The position numbers and the translations under genes are program-made. The notes below the pieces were generated by a model. It was given only the letters and a program-made list of their open reading frames with translations, was not told where the DNA came from and did not search any database. Shown here piece by piece: positions 47,835-58,900 of a stretch of DNA of 64,000 nucleotides (positions are counted from its first letter, which is position 1; every line of letters starts with the position of its first letter). Location: contig NC_065920.1 in assembly GCF_024586455.1 (NCBI RefSeq), forward strand, positions 76,934,215-76,998,214, given 5' to 3'. This stretch comes from Bactrocera neohumeralis (Eukaryota; Arthropoda; Insecta; Diptera; Tephritidae).

Positions 47835-49490
47835 AAGAAATATTGAGTTCCTTAGTTAGTGCTCTGAACCGCTTTCTATGTTACCTTTAGAGCACAAGAC
47901 TCATTCCAAAAAATTAGCAAAACCCGTTATCCAAGGTTTTATGCAGATTCCTTCTTGATTATACTGCTGCAGAAATTCAAAGTGTCATGAAGTGAGCCTC
48001 TCTTGAGATCAATAACTGGTGCAGATATATATTTTGACTATACATTTTGCCTATAACTTTCGATATTCTACTAATTGAAGATGTGATCTGCGCCCTTTAA
48101 CTGATTTAAATTGTTCTAAACTTTCTAATTTTGTATCTACTGTGTTTTGAACGAGCTATTTCTTATTTTTTTACGCTCCTATCACTTTCAATCTCAATTG
48201 CTGTGCGCTGTTACATAACTGACATGCATAATTACTACTCTAATCACTATGCATGCCGCAAATACCAAATCTATGCATGAATACATGTATGTGCGTGTGT
48301 TGTTGTTGTGGGAATTATTATTGTCTGAATTTGCCGATGAAGAGCTCATTTTCGTTAACTGCTTGTTTTGCCGTTGCTGACGGTTGCTGCTGTTGTTATT
48401 GTGGTTGTTGTTGTTATTGTGTGATTTCCGTCTAAACAATACAACTGTTTATTTGTAGACAATTTCATTTTCATTGCATACTTTTGTGCGCTCATTTAAG
48501 CATCGAAAGATAACTGAATTAAATTGTGTCTAATTTGCTGTAGCATAATATGCGGCGCGCAAGCACACTCGCACACACTTACAAACACACACATTCACAA
48601 TTATATACAAATACAGTTATAGCTACATTGTTGTTTGTGGGTTTTGTTTGCGTTCGCATTTGATTGCTTGATTTTGTTGTTGTTGTTGCGGTCTTTGCAG
48701 CAGCAAATTTGTTTGCTTATATTAAATTGCCGTTATACGTGCACACACACACACGCATGCCATTTTAATGTCTATATAATTTCGCATTGCCGAGGCGAGT
48801 TCATTTGTTGCTGCAACAACAACAACAACAACAAGAGTGTGTTCGGCGTTTAATTGCACACACTCGCATACAAGTGAAATGAGTGTACATGTGTGTGTGC
48901 CGTGTATGTAGGTCAGTGGCTCCTTTGCATGCAGTTTAATTCCACTGAGAATTTATTGAGTCAAAGCCACAATTATGAGCAACAGAAGTTCATTTATTTG
49001 TCAAATTACATATTTATTATGTAAACATTTGCACATTAACTTGCCTTGTGTGTTGTTTTGTTGTTGTTGTGCTTACAAGCATTCGCACACAATTTATTTG
49101 CACATTCGCAATTTGAAAATGCATTGCCCGAAATGAAATTAAGTGTTATCTAATTGAAAGCTTGTTTCCGATAATTGTGTAATGATCGTTCGGCTTCGGT
49201 TGTGAGCGCAAATATTTACAAGATTTCTCTGGTAATTTATGCGCATAAATGCATTTTTAATTAACAACAAATGACTGTACAAATATTTATTTGGTTGCTA
49301 TGCAACTCATTTTGTACTTGGAATTTCTATTTGGAAGCAATGAGCTGTGTCTTCTATGCGGGTCGGTCAACTCTTGAGTGAAACTATATACAAATTAGCG
49401 AAACTGAAGCAATTTGATTCAAAATTATTAATTTCTTATTATTTAATTACAAAAACAACGTTCATTTTTGTTGCATCGTAGCAATAATAT
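47835..49490. other. Repeat-poor block with triplet tracts
   Basis: TTG/CAA triplet tracts at 48298-48312, 48385-48420, 48673-48690 and 48810-48832, and CA runs at 48740-48755. They open Asn- or Cys-rich chance frames. No gene is supported. Confidence 0.4.
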
Positions 49491-49499
49491 TCTTCACAG

Positions 49500-49885
49500 A
49501 GAAGTTTCCATGGAAAAACTAGATTTCAACGGTCGGTTTGTATGGCAACTATTTGATGGTTCGATCTGGAAAATTTCTGCACACATTGCAGAGTTGACAT
49601 AAAAAAGAATGTGTTCCAAATTTTGTGAAGATATCTTATCAAATAAAAAAGTTTTCCATACAAGCTATATGCTATAGTGATCCGATTTGCACAATTTCTC
49701 CGAAAATTGTACCATTCTTTTGGGTAATAAGCCATGCCAAATTTCATGGGAAAATATTTTCAAACAAAAATGTTTTCCATACAAGCACTTTATTCTGATT
49801 GTTCAATTTGTATAGCAGCTATATGCTATAGTGGCCCGATATCGACTGTTTAGACAAATGAGCAGCTTCTTGGCGAGAAAAAAGG
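49500..49885 (-). mobile_element. mini-me/Helentron-like element, 3' part
   Basis: Minus strand reads AAGAAGCTGCTCATTTGTC followed by CACTATAGCATATAGCT repeats, the same body as 39360-39730. The matching 5' part in the same orientation lies at 50305-50400, separated by about 420 bp. Confidence 0.6.
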
Positions 49886-49889
49886 TGGT

Positions 49890-50300
49890 AAGAAAACTTT
49901 CGGATTCTTATCACAGAGATTCCAATAGTACCCACAATTTTTTCTTCCAGCATCAATCTTACTTGCCCACTAATGATACCTTGTCCCTACCAAACAAATC
50001 TCTTGTCGCTGCAAGGTTTACTGAAAATAGTTTCAAATATGCTTTTATATGTATACTATTACCTCGCCAACCAACATCATGTGACTTTTTAAGTCCTTCA
50101 AGCACTGCTAATAGAGACTTTTTGTTATACTGCATTCTATACCCACTCTTACACAGCAAAGTTCTTAAGTTGGTAGACCTTCTTATATGATTATTATTAC
50201 TTCTGTATCTCAGTTAATTGGCCCACAATATTGAGTTTCCAAGTTTCACTAATATAAGATAGTACTTTCTCAGGCATTAACTTAGGGCTAATTTATATGT
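49890..50300. other. Insert inside a split mini-me-like element
   Basis: Separates the two halves of the minus-strand repeat. Parts (CAAACAAATCTCTTGTCGCT and TACTTTCTCAGGCATTA) recur divergently at 50545-50620. It is unidentified; the only frame of note is a 119-codon plus frame (49831-50190) with no known domain. Confidence 0.35.
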
Positions 50301-50304
50301 TTAT

Positions 50305-50400
50305 AGGCAGGACCGACTCAGCTCGTCATGCTGAACATTTATGTATGGTATACTTTATGGGGTATCCGATGTTTCTTTCTAGGTATTGTTAATTTCGTGA
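50305..50400 (-). mobile_element. mini-me/Helentron-like element, 5' part
   Basis: Minus strand carries GGATACCCCATAAAGTATAC then the core ATGTTCAGCATGACGAGCTG, matching the 5' part of the 39159 copy. Confidence 0.6.
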
Positions 50401-50404
50401 AAAA

Positions 50405-51140
50405 CTTAGAATTATAAAAACTCTATATAATATATAATAATATAGTTTCGAATGTAAAAATCGTTTTTTTATTAAACCATCCAAGACCCAAATAGTTCAC
50501 GCAATAATATTTTTAATTCTAATTTAATATTTTTATTCCTAAAAAACAAACTCTTATCGGTACAAGGTTTAATGAAAACAGTTCCGAATATTTCACAACT
50601 ATAAGCTGGTATTTTCTCAGGGATCATTACCTGTATCTGACCAAAGTATAATCATTATCGCACAAAATTAAAGATTGTACTTCATTTCCTCATAGAAGAT
50701 ATTACTTAACCTATAATAAACTAATTGGAATGGTGCACGAACGTGGACACTTGTGCCTCGTTATATGAGCGATAAGAAATCTGCTGTGAAACATGATTGA
50801 ACGGCGAGGGTTTATTGGATACTGTTCCTCCGTTTACTTCTCCTCAGTATCCAGGCCATGAGAGAGAACTAATCCTTTAAAAGCTGAGAGCAAAAATAGT
50901 TTTTTTTTTTTTAAAGGTGGCTGAAAGATTTTAACAAGCTTCAGGTATTAACTGCGTCTGTTTTGGATATCAAGAATGTTAGTCAAAAATCGATTATAAT
51001 GTGACTACTAAAACATCTGATACTTTTGTGGGAAAATTTGTAATAAATGTAATTTCTTTTTTTTCGATACAATAGTTTACATTAGAGATATGTAAGCATA
51101 AAATATATAATTTCATGGTCCTTCCTATTCTTCTTTGGGT
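50405..51140. other. AT-rich spacer
   Basis: Contains the divergent second copy (50540-50620) of part of the 49890-50300 insert and poly-T at 50900-50912. No exon partner for the 51149 candidate was found. Confidence 0.35.
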
Positions 51141-51148
51141 AATTACAG

Positions 51149-51329
51149 TAGCAGAACTGTTACACTCTGTTCTTGGGATGATTTCTTGAAAAAAAACCAT
51201 CCTGTGCTAATTTCGCCGCAACTCTACACGAACTGCTTTCAACTGGGTAACACAACCAAACTGAATTTCCTGCACGACTTTTACACCCTCGATGCCGCTC
51301 TTTGCAGTCTGCTTAAAAAAATGCTATAA
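51149..51329 (+). CDS. Candidate terminal exon of an unidentified gene
   Basis: A pyrimidine-rich tract followed by TTACAG (AG at 51147-51148) precedes an open frame of 59 complete codons ending in TAA, entered with one base of a split codon. The peptide (for example WDDFLKKNHPVLISP and FYTLDAALCSLLKKML) looks protein-like, and its C/G-ending codons differ from the surrounding AT-rich DNA. It does not resemble any transposon protein I know. No upstream partner exon or nearby perfect AATAAA was found. It could be a real last exon, a pseudogene piece or a chance frame. Confidence 0.3.
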
Positions 51330-51334
51330 AATTA

Positions 51335-52525
51335 TAAGCAAGAAAGTTTCTAGCAAGCTAACTCAATAGACGGGGGTTGGTAAGGATGTTCAAGAATTCC
51401 ACTCTACAAAAATTGCTTGACTGCTTTATTTTGAATTTTACTCACTTTGTGTCACAATTGGCTCAAATTTAGTGCCGCGCCTGTGCATTAGTTTTGCAGT
51501 CAACCATAAGTTATTCAGCATGATGTCAACTGAGCTGCTTGAAAATTGTATTTAGAGATTTAATAGTTCAAGTGGAAACCGGATATTAAACATAACGTAA
51601 GGAATGGTTTGAAGAGTCTTATCACAGAAACCAGAGAACGTATATTGATTGAGATACAGAGACTCTTCCTTCATTTCGACAAAATACAACATTAAACCAG
51701 AAGAGGAGAAAAGAACATGATATATCCATTACCATTGAATTTTCCAAATAAGTATTTCTTAATTGCGATGTTATCTGCTATAGTACAAGTATATGTCTAG
51801 GAAGGCAATACGACCTCATGACTATTCATCAGTTCATTGGAAGAATTCAATCGAATTAGTTATTTAGCATTATCTCTTTTCAATACGTATAAAGTCAGGA
51901 AAGGTTAATGAAACTAAATAATATAACCAATTAAATGAAATATTTATCAATACTCTCAGGTTAAGTCTACCCCTAATGACCGCTGATGAACTAACCGTAA
52001 ATGTTGTACATGTATATAGTACATTTATTTGAGTATAGTGAATAGAAAGCTTTCCTAAAATTGGTATTATAAATATGTTTCTAGTAAAAGTTTTAACAGA
52101 GAATGTATAATATAATCTAAATGCATACTATACATAATCTATATTCTCTGGTTTTAAGTCTCAACGGTGGTTTGTTTTGCTACGTATAAAATAAATCACA
52201 TGATAGAAAAAAGCTTGCAGGATTTGCGCTTTTAAAAAGCTCCATTGAAAACATGTGGGTTAAAAACACCGAGAAAACTTTCGAAAAGCTTCAATAATTG
52301 TGCATTGTGCTTTTTTCAAAGCTTTCAAAGGTTCTTTTATTGGAAAACTGGGTTTGTTTCTATGCTACCGTTGTTATAGCGAAACTTTAGGGTTCGTATT
52401 GAATGGAAGTAAGTAGGTTATTGTTTCAAATAGTACGAGTAAACATAAGATGACGCCTAAGGCAAATGCCTAGAATTTGTATAGCAGGAAATTTATAAAA
52501 TGTAAGTTTAGGTAAATTAATTTTT
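51335..52525. other. AT-rich spacer
   Basis: No coding or repeat signature was recognised. Confidence 0.35.
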
Positions 52526-52529
52526 CCTT

Positions 52530-53290
52530 TTTAGAATTTTTTAGTTAAAGAGAAAACATGGCCCTTTTTGAATAGAATAGAAATAAATTGAGTTTGGCAC
52601 TGCAAGCTAAGGTATTTGGTGTTCTCCCCTGTATCACACAGACGATGAGATACATTTTCGGATATACAGATTGCTGTGTAGAGTAGAATCAGGTGTTCTA
52701 GAATTTGTGGCTTCATGTCGCAAAACCAGCAGTTTTCACAAGAAACTATACTTATGTTGAACAGATGCATCTTGAACGTGCTATGTACAGCATAAAATAC
52801 TTCAAGTTGTCGCAATTGAGCTCTGGGGAGATTTATGTCACTTTTCACCTTTGTGAGGTTAACCAACTTTTAGCAACTTTGCCTAGCACATGCCTGTTGA
52901 TTTTTTCCAATATATCTCTTTAGCCCCTCTTTCCTTCTGGCATAGCAGCTCATTTCCCACCTTTCTAGAAGCGAGCAAGCTCGTCAGCCAGTTTCTTACA
53001 GGCTACTCCTTTAGGATGCAGATGACGAGCCGTCGCCTACAAACTGATAGGCTGTTCAGCCATTCTGTCCTTTTCTGAGATTGCTTTGAGTGCCGATTGA
53101 CTATCGCGGCGTATAGCAATACGATTATCATTGCGATAATCTATTTCTACACACAGACTAATTGCAAAAACTGCTGCTTGAAATATGCTCCGCAACCATT
53201 CCATAGGTATGGAAAGTTTATTCCACGGTTCTGCGAAGACTGCACAAATGCCTTCCTTGAGTAGTAATCAAGCGTAAAGTTATTTCATTC
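52530..53290 (-). mobile_element. LINE remnant: RNase H and C-terminal tail
   Basis: Minus strand, reading from about 53240: FQAAVFAISLCVEIDYRN, IAIRRDSQSALKAI and KKLADELARF. This is the RNase H order E...DSQ.AL...ADELA. Then 52866-52590 has ISIVSCENCWFCDM and EHLILLYTAI, the zinc-knuckle-like tail. Frames are shifted and stops are present. Confidence 0.6.
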
Positions 53291-53294
53291 AATC

Positions 53295-53930
53295 TTATTA
53301 CCGAGAGTAACCTATTCATTTTCTCAGACGAGATTACTTTTTCTCTTCCATACCCTTTTGCTGTCATGTGGAAAATGCAGTACTTCAAATGCTATCGTTC
53401 GGCACGCACTCATTTCCTCCGATGTACAGACGAACGCAAGGGAAGATAATTGAAGCCCCACTGAAGCCTTCGATGCTTACGGTAACCATATAACCTTTAC
53501 ATATGTAACTGTCTGACTCAACAGTCTAATCAAGCAGAACTTACTCGGCTTACAGTCCCACAAATAACCGGGTAGACTGCATAATAATATATAAGCTTTT
53601 CAGCAGTTTCCGCTAGGAAAACATTCCTGTTTTGGATGAAAAGTGGCTCCATGATTTCATTCCGATTTTCAATCGACAGACATCCGAGTGAACTGTACAC
53701 AATGAACCCACTACAAAGCGTTGACAGTTGGCTGGCAAGGTTTTTGGTGTCTGCATTTTGGAATGGGTTTAGAATAATTTTTATTGACTACCTTGAAAAA
53801 AAAAATGATGAAAACAGCTACTATTACATAGCATTTTTGGACCTTTTGAAAAAACGAACTCGCTGAAAAACGGTCGCGTTTAAAGAAAAAGAAAGAAAGT
53901 GGTGCAAAGTGCTGTTCCACCAAGTATCGT
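53295..53930. other. Unassigned spacer
   Basis: Possibly more of the LINE to the left, but I could not read conserved blocks. A 76-codon plus-strand frame (53636-53866) is unassigned. Confidence 0.3.
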
Positions 53931-53934
53931 GTCA

Positions 53935-54290
53935 CAAGTCAGTCAAAACGAAAGAAAAATCCATGAATTGGACTTCGAATTGCTTCCGCATTCACAGTGT
54001 TCTCCAAATCAGACTTCCAGCGACTATTTGATGTTCTCAGATCTCAAAAGAATGCTCGCTGGGTAGAAAGTTTCGTCGAATGAAGAGGATCGCCGAAACA
54101 GAGGCCTAATTTGAAGCAAAGGACAAACCATACTACAAAAAAACTATCATACTCTATAAAAACATTTTGCAAGAGATACTTTTATAAGATATAGTATCAA
54201 TAAGTAGGAGATCAGTGTACTGCCCATGAAGGGGACTGTATTGAATAATACAAATTTTGAAATAAAAATCTTTTACTATGGAAGGCCGGG
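53935..54290 (+). mobile_element. Mariner C-terminal remnant
   Basis: Plus strand reads ELLPHSQCSPNQTSSDYLMF then SDLKRMLAG, SSNEED and further sequence matching the end of a mariner transposase (normally HPPYSPDLAPSDYHLF...). The third catalytic aspartate is changed. The 3' terminus is probably near 54290. Confidence 0.65.
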
Positions 54291-54294
54291 GACT

Positions 54295-55530
54295 TTTCAA
54301 TTGACCTATTAGCTATTGAGTTGTTGTTGTTTGAACGACAGAAGAGTATTCACATTTTCTTATGAGATTATTGCATGTAAATTAATTATTTCGAAGCAAA
54401 TGCGGGGTAATAACACCTTGGCAAACTTAGACTAAACATATACATACATAGAGGGGCTAGAGCAAAGCCGAGACTGAGTTCCAAAAAAAAACAATATTTG
54501 AATATGAGTCTGGAGTTTTGGAGTCGAATTTCATATTTTTTTATGAACCATAGATCTTTGTATCAACAAATTTCCAGAAGATACTTGAGCAACCTGCTAA
54601 GAAAATAAAGAAATAAAAAAAGCGATTGTTCCGAGGGCACAATCACACATTCCGTCGTCAAAAAAATTAATCACTACTTAAAAAGAGCTCAACTTTTATT
54701 AACGCCTAGTAACTAGGCTTTTCTTTATTTGGCTTCCTAATCTCCTTCTTGTCTAATGTTCTTCGCTGCAATTTCACGCTGACCGTTAGACCATTAGTGC
54801 ACATTCGACTCTAAACATACTTAACTGTATAAGTATTTAAATGGACGAAATAAAATTAAAGAAATAGAAAGTAGAAACGGGAAATTAGGGCTCTTAAGTT
54901 CAGTGACCCGAGTCGAAACAAAGACCGCAAAACTTTTCAAACTTTCTAACACGCTGCCAGGCGGGGCGCTTTCGCATCTAATTTTTATTTCTATTTTCCG
55001 CGGGTTTTTCTGACATTTCCACATTCTTCTCACAACTAAATAAGTAGTTTCGCTCGTAAACGTTGCCACAGTCAAACAACAGTTAACAAGGAACGCGCAA
55101 CTTTTCCTGAAAAAATAACCGTTATTGTGGTCACACAACTACAAAAACCCTCGCAGCGAGCAAAGCAGCAAAAAAAGTGTCTGTGAAGCTTACTAAACTA
55201 AAGCGATGAGAACAATAAAATGCAATAAAAATTGCAACAAAAACAAAAAAGTACAAATTGTGTGGGTAAATTTTAAAGAAAGGGAACACTCGAGACTGCA
55301 GCAAAATTTTATGAAAATACAACTTTGTAAGAGAAATGATTGTGTTGAGCACAAAGCGGAAGAAGAAGAAGAAGAAGTGTACCAAGAGGAAGCACAGCTA
55401 AGAGGCCACAAACTAGCATAGAGCGCAGCAACAGCGTGAAAACTCGAAGATACTTTCAGCGGCGCGCTGCTGGTGACAGTGACACTGGCAGTGACCATGA
55501 TGTCGCCTTTGCCCAACGGAATCCACCTCA
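54295..55530. other. Spacer and possible 5' leader of a plus-strand gene
   Basis: From about 55080 the sequence becomes rich in CAA/AAC and AAG triplets, as in fly 5' leaders. There is a 71-codon ATG frame at 55206-55421 ending in an acidic stretch. No TATA box or clear initiator was established. Confidence 0.3.
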
Positions 55531-55533
55531 TTC

Positions 55534-55716
55534 ATGTTGCAGTCGACCGTGAAAATGACAGCTGCAATCATGCCAACAACAAACAAGAACAAGAGCAATA
55601 GCACGGAGGGGGATATAAGAAGCAAATCACTACAAGAGCCTGTGAAAACGCTGGTGAATGCCACCACAAACGGCATGCCGTCCGCCACAGCGCGTCGCGA
55701 GCAGGGAGAATGGTGA
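55534..55716 (+). CDS. Upstream ORF or alternative N-terminus before the candidate exon
   Basis: This is a 60-codon ATG-initiated frame rich in Thr, Asn, Ser and Lys (MTAAIMPTTNKNKSN after an internal Met). It ends in TGA overlapping the ATG at 55710. It could be a regulatory uORF. It could also continue through a weaker donor (ATG|GTGAAG at about 55712), making it the true first coding exon instead. There is no homology signal. Confidence 0.2.
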   Translation: MLQSTVKMTAAIMPTTNKNKSNSTEGDIRSKSLQEPVKTLVNATTNGMPSATARREQGEW

Positions 55717-55905
55717 AGCAGCAACTTAAATGGCTGCAAAGCGGAGCACGCAAAACTTTGTTTAGAAGTAGGCAAGACAATGAAACGGAAATGACACGAA
55801 ACAATGATTATTTTCGCCTTTCTCTTTTATTTTCCATATCGCTTTGTTTAAGCTTTATGTACATTTTTCGCATCACATCTCTTCTACTTCGTCTTCTTGT
55901 GAGCG
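55710..55905 (+). CDS. Candidate first coding exon of a type II membrane protein
   Basis: An ATG in good context (A at -3, G at +4) opens a frame of 65 complete codons running to a strong splice donor (GCG|GTAAGT, GT at 55906). The predicted peptide starts with about 35 polar, basic residues (MVKQQLKWLQSGARKTLF). A hydrophobic stretch follows (LSLLFSISLCLSFMYIF), as in Golgi type II enzymes. The preceding region, about 55150-55700, is CAA-rich like a fly 5' leader. It holds an upstream ORF (55534-55716) whose stop overlaps this ATG as ATGGTGA. Later exons are not visible; if real, the channel gene lies in its first intron on the opposite strand. The family is not recognised. Confidence 0.35.
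55827..55832 (-). terminator. Candidate poly(A) signal of the channel gene
   Basis: AATAAA on the minus strand lies about 135 nt past the channel stop codon and is the nearest perfect hexamer I saw. If used, the channel 3' UTR would overlap the plus-strand candidate exon at 55710-55905. Confidence 0.35.
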
Positions 55906-55964
55906 GTAAGTGATTTTTATGATTGCCATTGGATTGGATGTAAATGCCACGCGCTTTATCGGTC

Positions 55965-58900
55965 TCAAGTGCTGTTGGCTTGCTTCTCCTTGGTGCTTTC
56001 GGGCTCCTTATTTTTAACGTCGTGGTCATATAATTGCCTCATCCAGTCTTCCAACAACTTGCTGTCGTAATTGTTGGCGGTTCTTAAAGGCCTTTTGCGC
56101 TTGTTGTGTACACTTCGAATACGTCGTGGCAAGTAAACGCAGAAATAGTAGATCAATTCAACGATACTTATAACGGAACAGCCGAGAAAGAGTGCGGTGG
56201 CGTTGCCGAAGTTCACTGTGAAAAGATGTAAACGGGTTAAAAAGTACGGTTTCTAAGGGACTTAAGCTTATAGAATTAAAAAATAGAGTTCATATATAGC
56301 CCTAGTAGATCAAACCTTAATCTTATGGGTCCTAGCCTCAAGTTTTAGGCTAGATTTCATCTCGACATTATCTACGTTAGTTTTGCATTATCTGTGCCTA
56401 AAGTATTGGGTTATGTGAACAACCTCGCTGTCCACTGCTCAGGAATAAAACTTAATCGAATCTTAGTCGGCTCGAAGAAGGGAAAGGGATATTCGGAGGG
56501 TCACCTTCTAACTGTCATTTCGGAGGAACCCCAAATCAAAGTCATAAGAACACAAATTTCCAAATTCGATCTCCCGTCTTCAAGGGGTATCGCAATTGTA
56601 CTCTCGAGCTCTAACAAATATATCGGAGTTATCCTAGGTAAAAAAAACCAAGCTGGAGAGAGCATATTGAGAACAGGACTTCCACATTCCTTCGAAATTG
56701 GAACTCCAGTAGGTGATCCATTATTCCAAAGTGGGGTTTACTGTCCCATTTCTCCATTCGCTTTACACAAGTGCCATCCGCCACATACAGACATATGGTT
56801 AGGCGATATGGTGGATGGCAATATCGAAAATGTGTCGTATTAAAGCCCTGGAAGTGCGACAGGTGCCTGCTGGAGATTACAATCACAATGAAAACTAAAT
56901 CAACTAAGGTTCTGGAGGTTATTCTCTTCATTCGGCTCATACATACACAGGTGAAGTATGATGCAATGCTTACCCAGCTTTTAAGATTTTAAGTTGGAGT
57001 CAATGGGACCGAGAAAGTGACATGCCCGACCTTCATGAGGATTCACGACGGAGAAAGTGAGGCTGAAATAATCAGAAGCATACTTCTTCAGAAGGTAGAT
57101 TCAAACTAAATGACTTTAATGCAGTCTGTCAAGCTGATTTTGCGAGCATATCAGAAGGTGCCAAATGGGCTCTGCTCTAAAAGCAAGTCCATGATTCTCT
57201 AGTGGATAACGAAGCGACAATTTAGGTTAAACTCAACAGGCAACTGGAATAACAACATTTATGTTCACAGTCATATAGAAATAGGAGAAAATTACGAGAA
57301 CTGGCCCATTCGGTGCGGCTGGATACACAATTCCCTTCAGCTGTTCCAAGCCATTCAGCTCCTTCAAGGGTTGTTTGAAGCAAAAGACTTTAGAGAAACT
57401 CCGCAGATCTTGGAACATAAGCAACAAAGGGCATACCACAAAATTGCTTTGGTGTAGTGTTGATGGTTGGCCGGCCCAAAGTATTAAGAGAAACTCTCGG
57501 AACTCTCTCGATTTTCAGAATATATATTTTAAAATAATCTTCATGTCAAGGATAATACTTTCAGCTTTGTTATATCTTAAGAGGACAAGGCTTTACCATA
57601 ACAAGTTTTCAGTTAGCTCAAAAGTATGCCGAATTGAACTAAGTTGCACTGAGTTAGATTTTGAAATGTTTCAATAAGATGATAATTGTCGTAAATTTTG
57701 GGCTTCTGACTTGAAAAATACTGAAGGAGTATCTACCGAGACCTAAATCTACACTAACTAAGTTACAACTAAAACTCAGAAGATATGAACCTCTCCAACA
57801 TCTCTTTATATAATCCGCCGTCTTCACACTATTGGGATTTTTACCTCCACTTCTTAAGAAAGACTTTTTTAAATCGTTTAATATTTAACCTATCCTACCA
57901 GACTTTCATTTTCAACTCACCCAACAAATCCACCCAAGTGTAAACTACAGTCGTGCGAAAGACAACGATCGAGTCGCGCATAAAGTAAAAATCAAAGTCC
58001 ACAAAGGAATCATTCGGTTTTTGTGTGACATGTGGCAGGTTATAAGCGCGTATGTCTATAAGATAGGCCAGTGAAAGACAGTTTAGGAAGCACTCGCAGA
58101 CCATGCCAAGCTCTTGCAGGGTTGCCGACAAGACATCGCTTTCGCCACTTTGCTGAAAGTACTTCAAACGTTCTACAAATATTAAAAGCAAATGAGCTAT
58201 TTGTTTAAGACTAGGCAAAACATTTTCTCAAATTTGCTAGCTTACCATTATTCCTTGCCAAACAGGGCATGTCTGATAATTTGCACGATGGATATTGACT
58301 CGGTGGAAAAAACATGTCAAGCGTACAGTTGCAATACTTCATCGTATATTCCTGTTGGCATTCGGCGCGGCAGTTTTCGAACATATATTTGTGGTTAAGT
58401 AGTGTTTTGAAGTCGGCGCTGTTGCGTTCATTCTGGAAATTTCCAGATAAGAATAGCTTATTAAATGCGAAGAGGTTTCAAGGAGCTACCATAGATATTA
58501 GGTTGTCAAATATCTGCCTTACGCGTTTTTGCTCTTTATTCAATGCTTTATAAAAAGTGTTACAGTGATCAGGTTTAGTTAAAATATGCGCCGTTTCGTT
58601 CGAAAATCTGTCTCCATCTAGACGGCAACTTCATAATGCCTCCCTCCTTATTTGCGGTGTCCGAGTTCGCCACTTTTCACAAGCCTATTTTAAGTTCAAC
58701 TTTACACCAACAAGGCCGTTTGCCATGAACAGGAACAGGTGGTTATCATTTGGCGCTATGTCCGGGCTATATGGTGGATGCTATAAAATCTCCTTTCAGA
58801 GCTCCCGTAGCTTCTGACGAGTCATCGGTTTGGCGTTGTCCTTGTGGAACACTACACCCTTCTGTTTGCCATTTCTGGTCGCTTTTGGACGATTGTCTAC

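Noticed and set aside
55413..55775. 120-codon minus-strand ORF with hydrophobic stretch
   Set aside because: Antisense to the CAA/AAG-rich plus-strand leader. The hydrophobicity comes from complementing those triplets, and it lies beyond the channel's likely poly(A) site.
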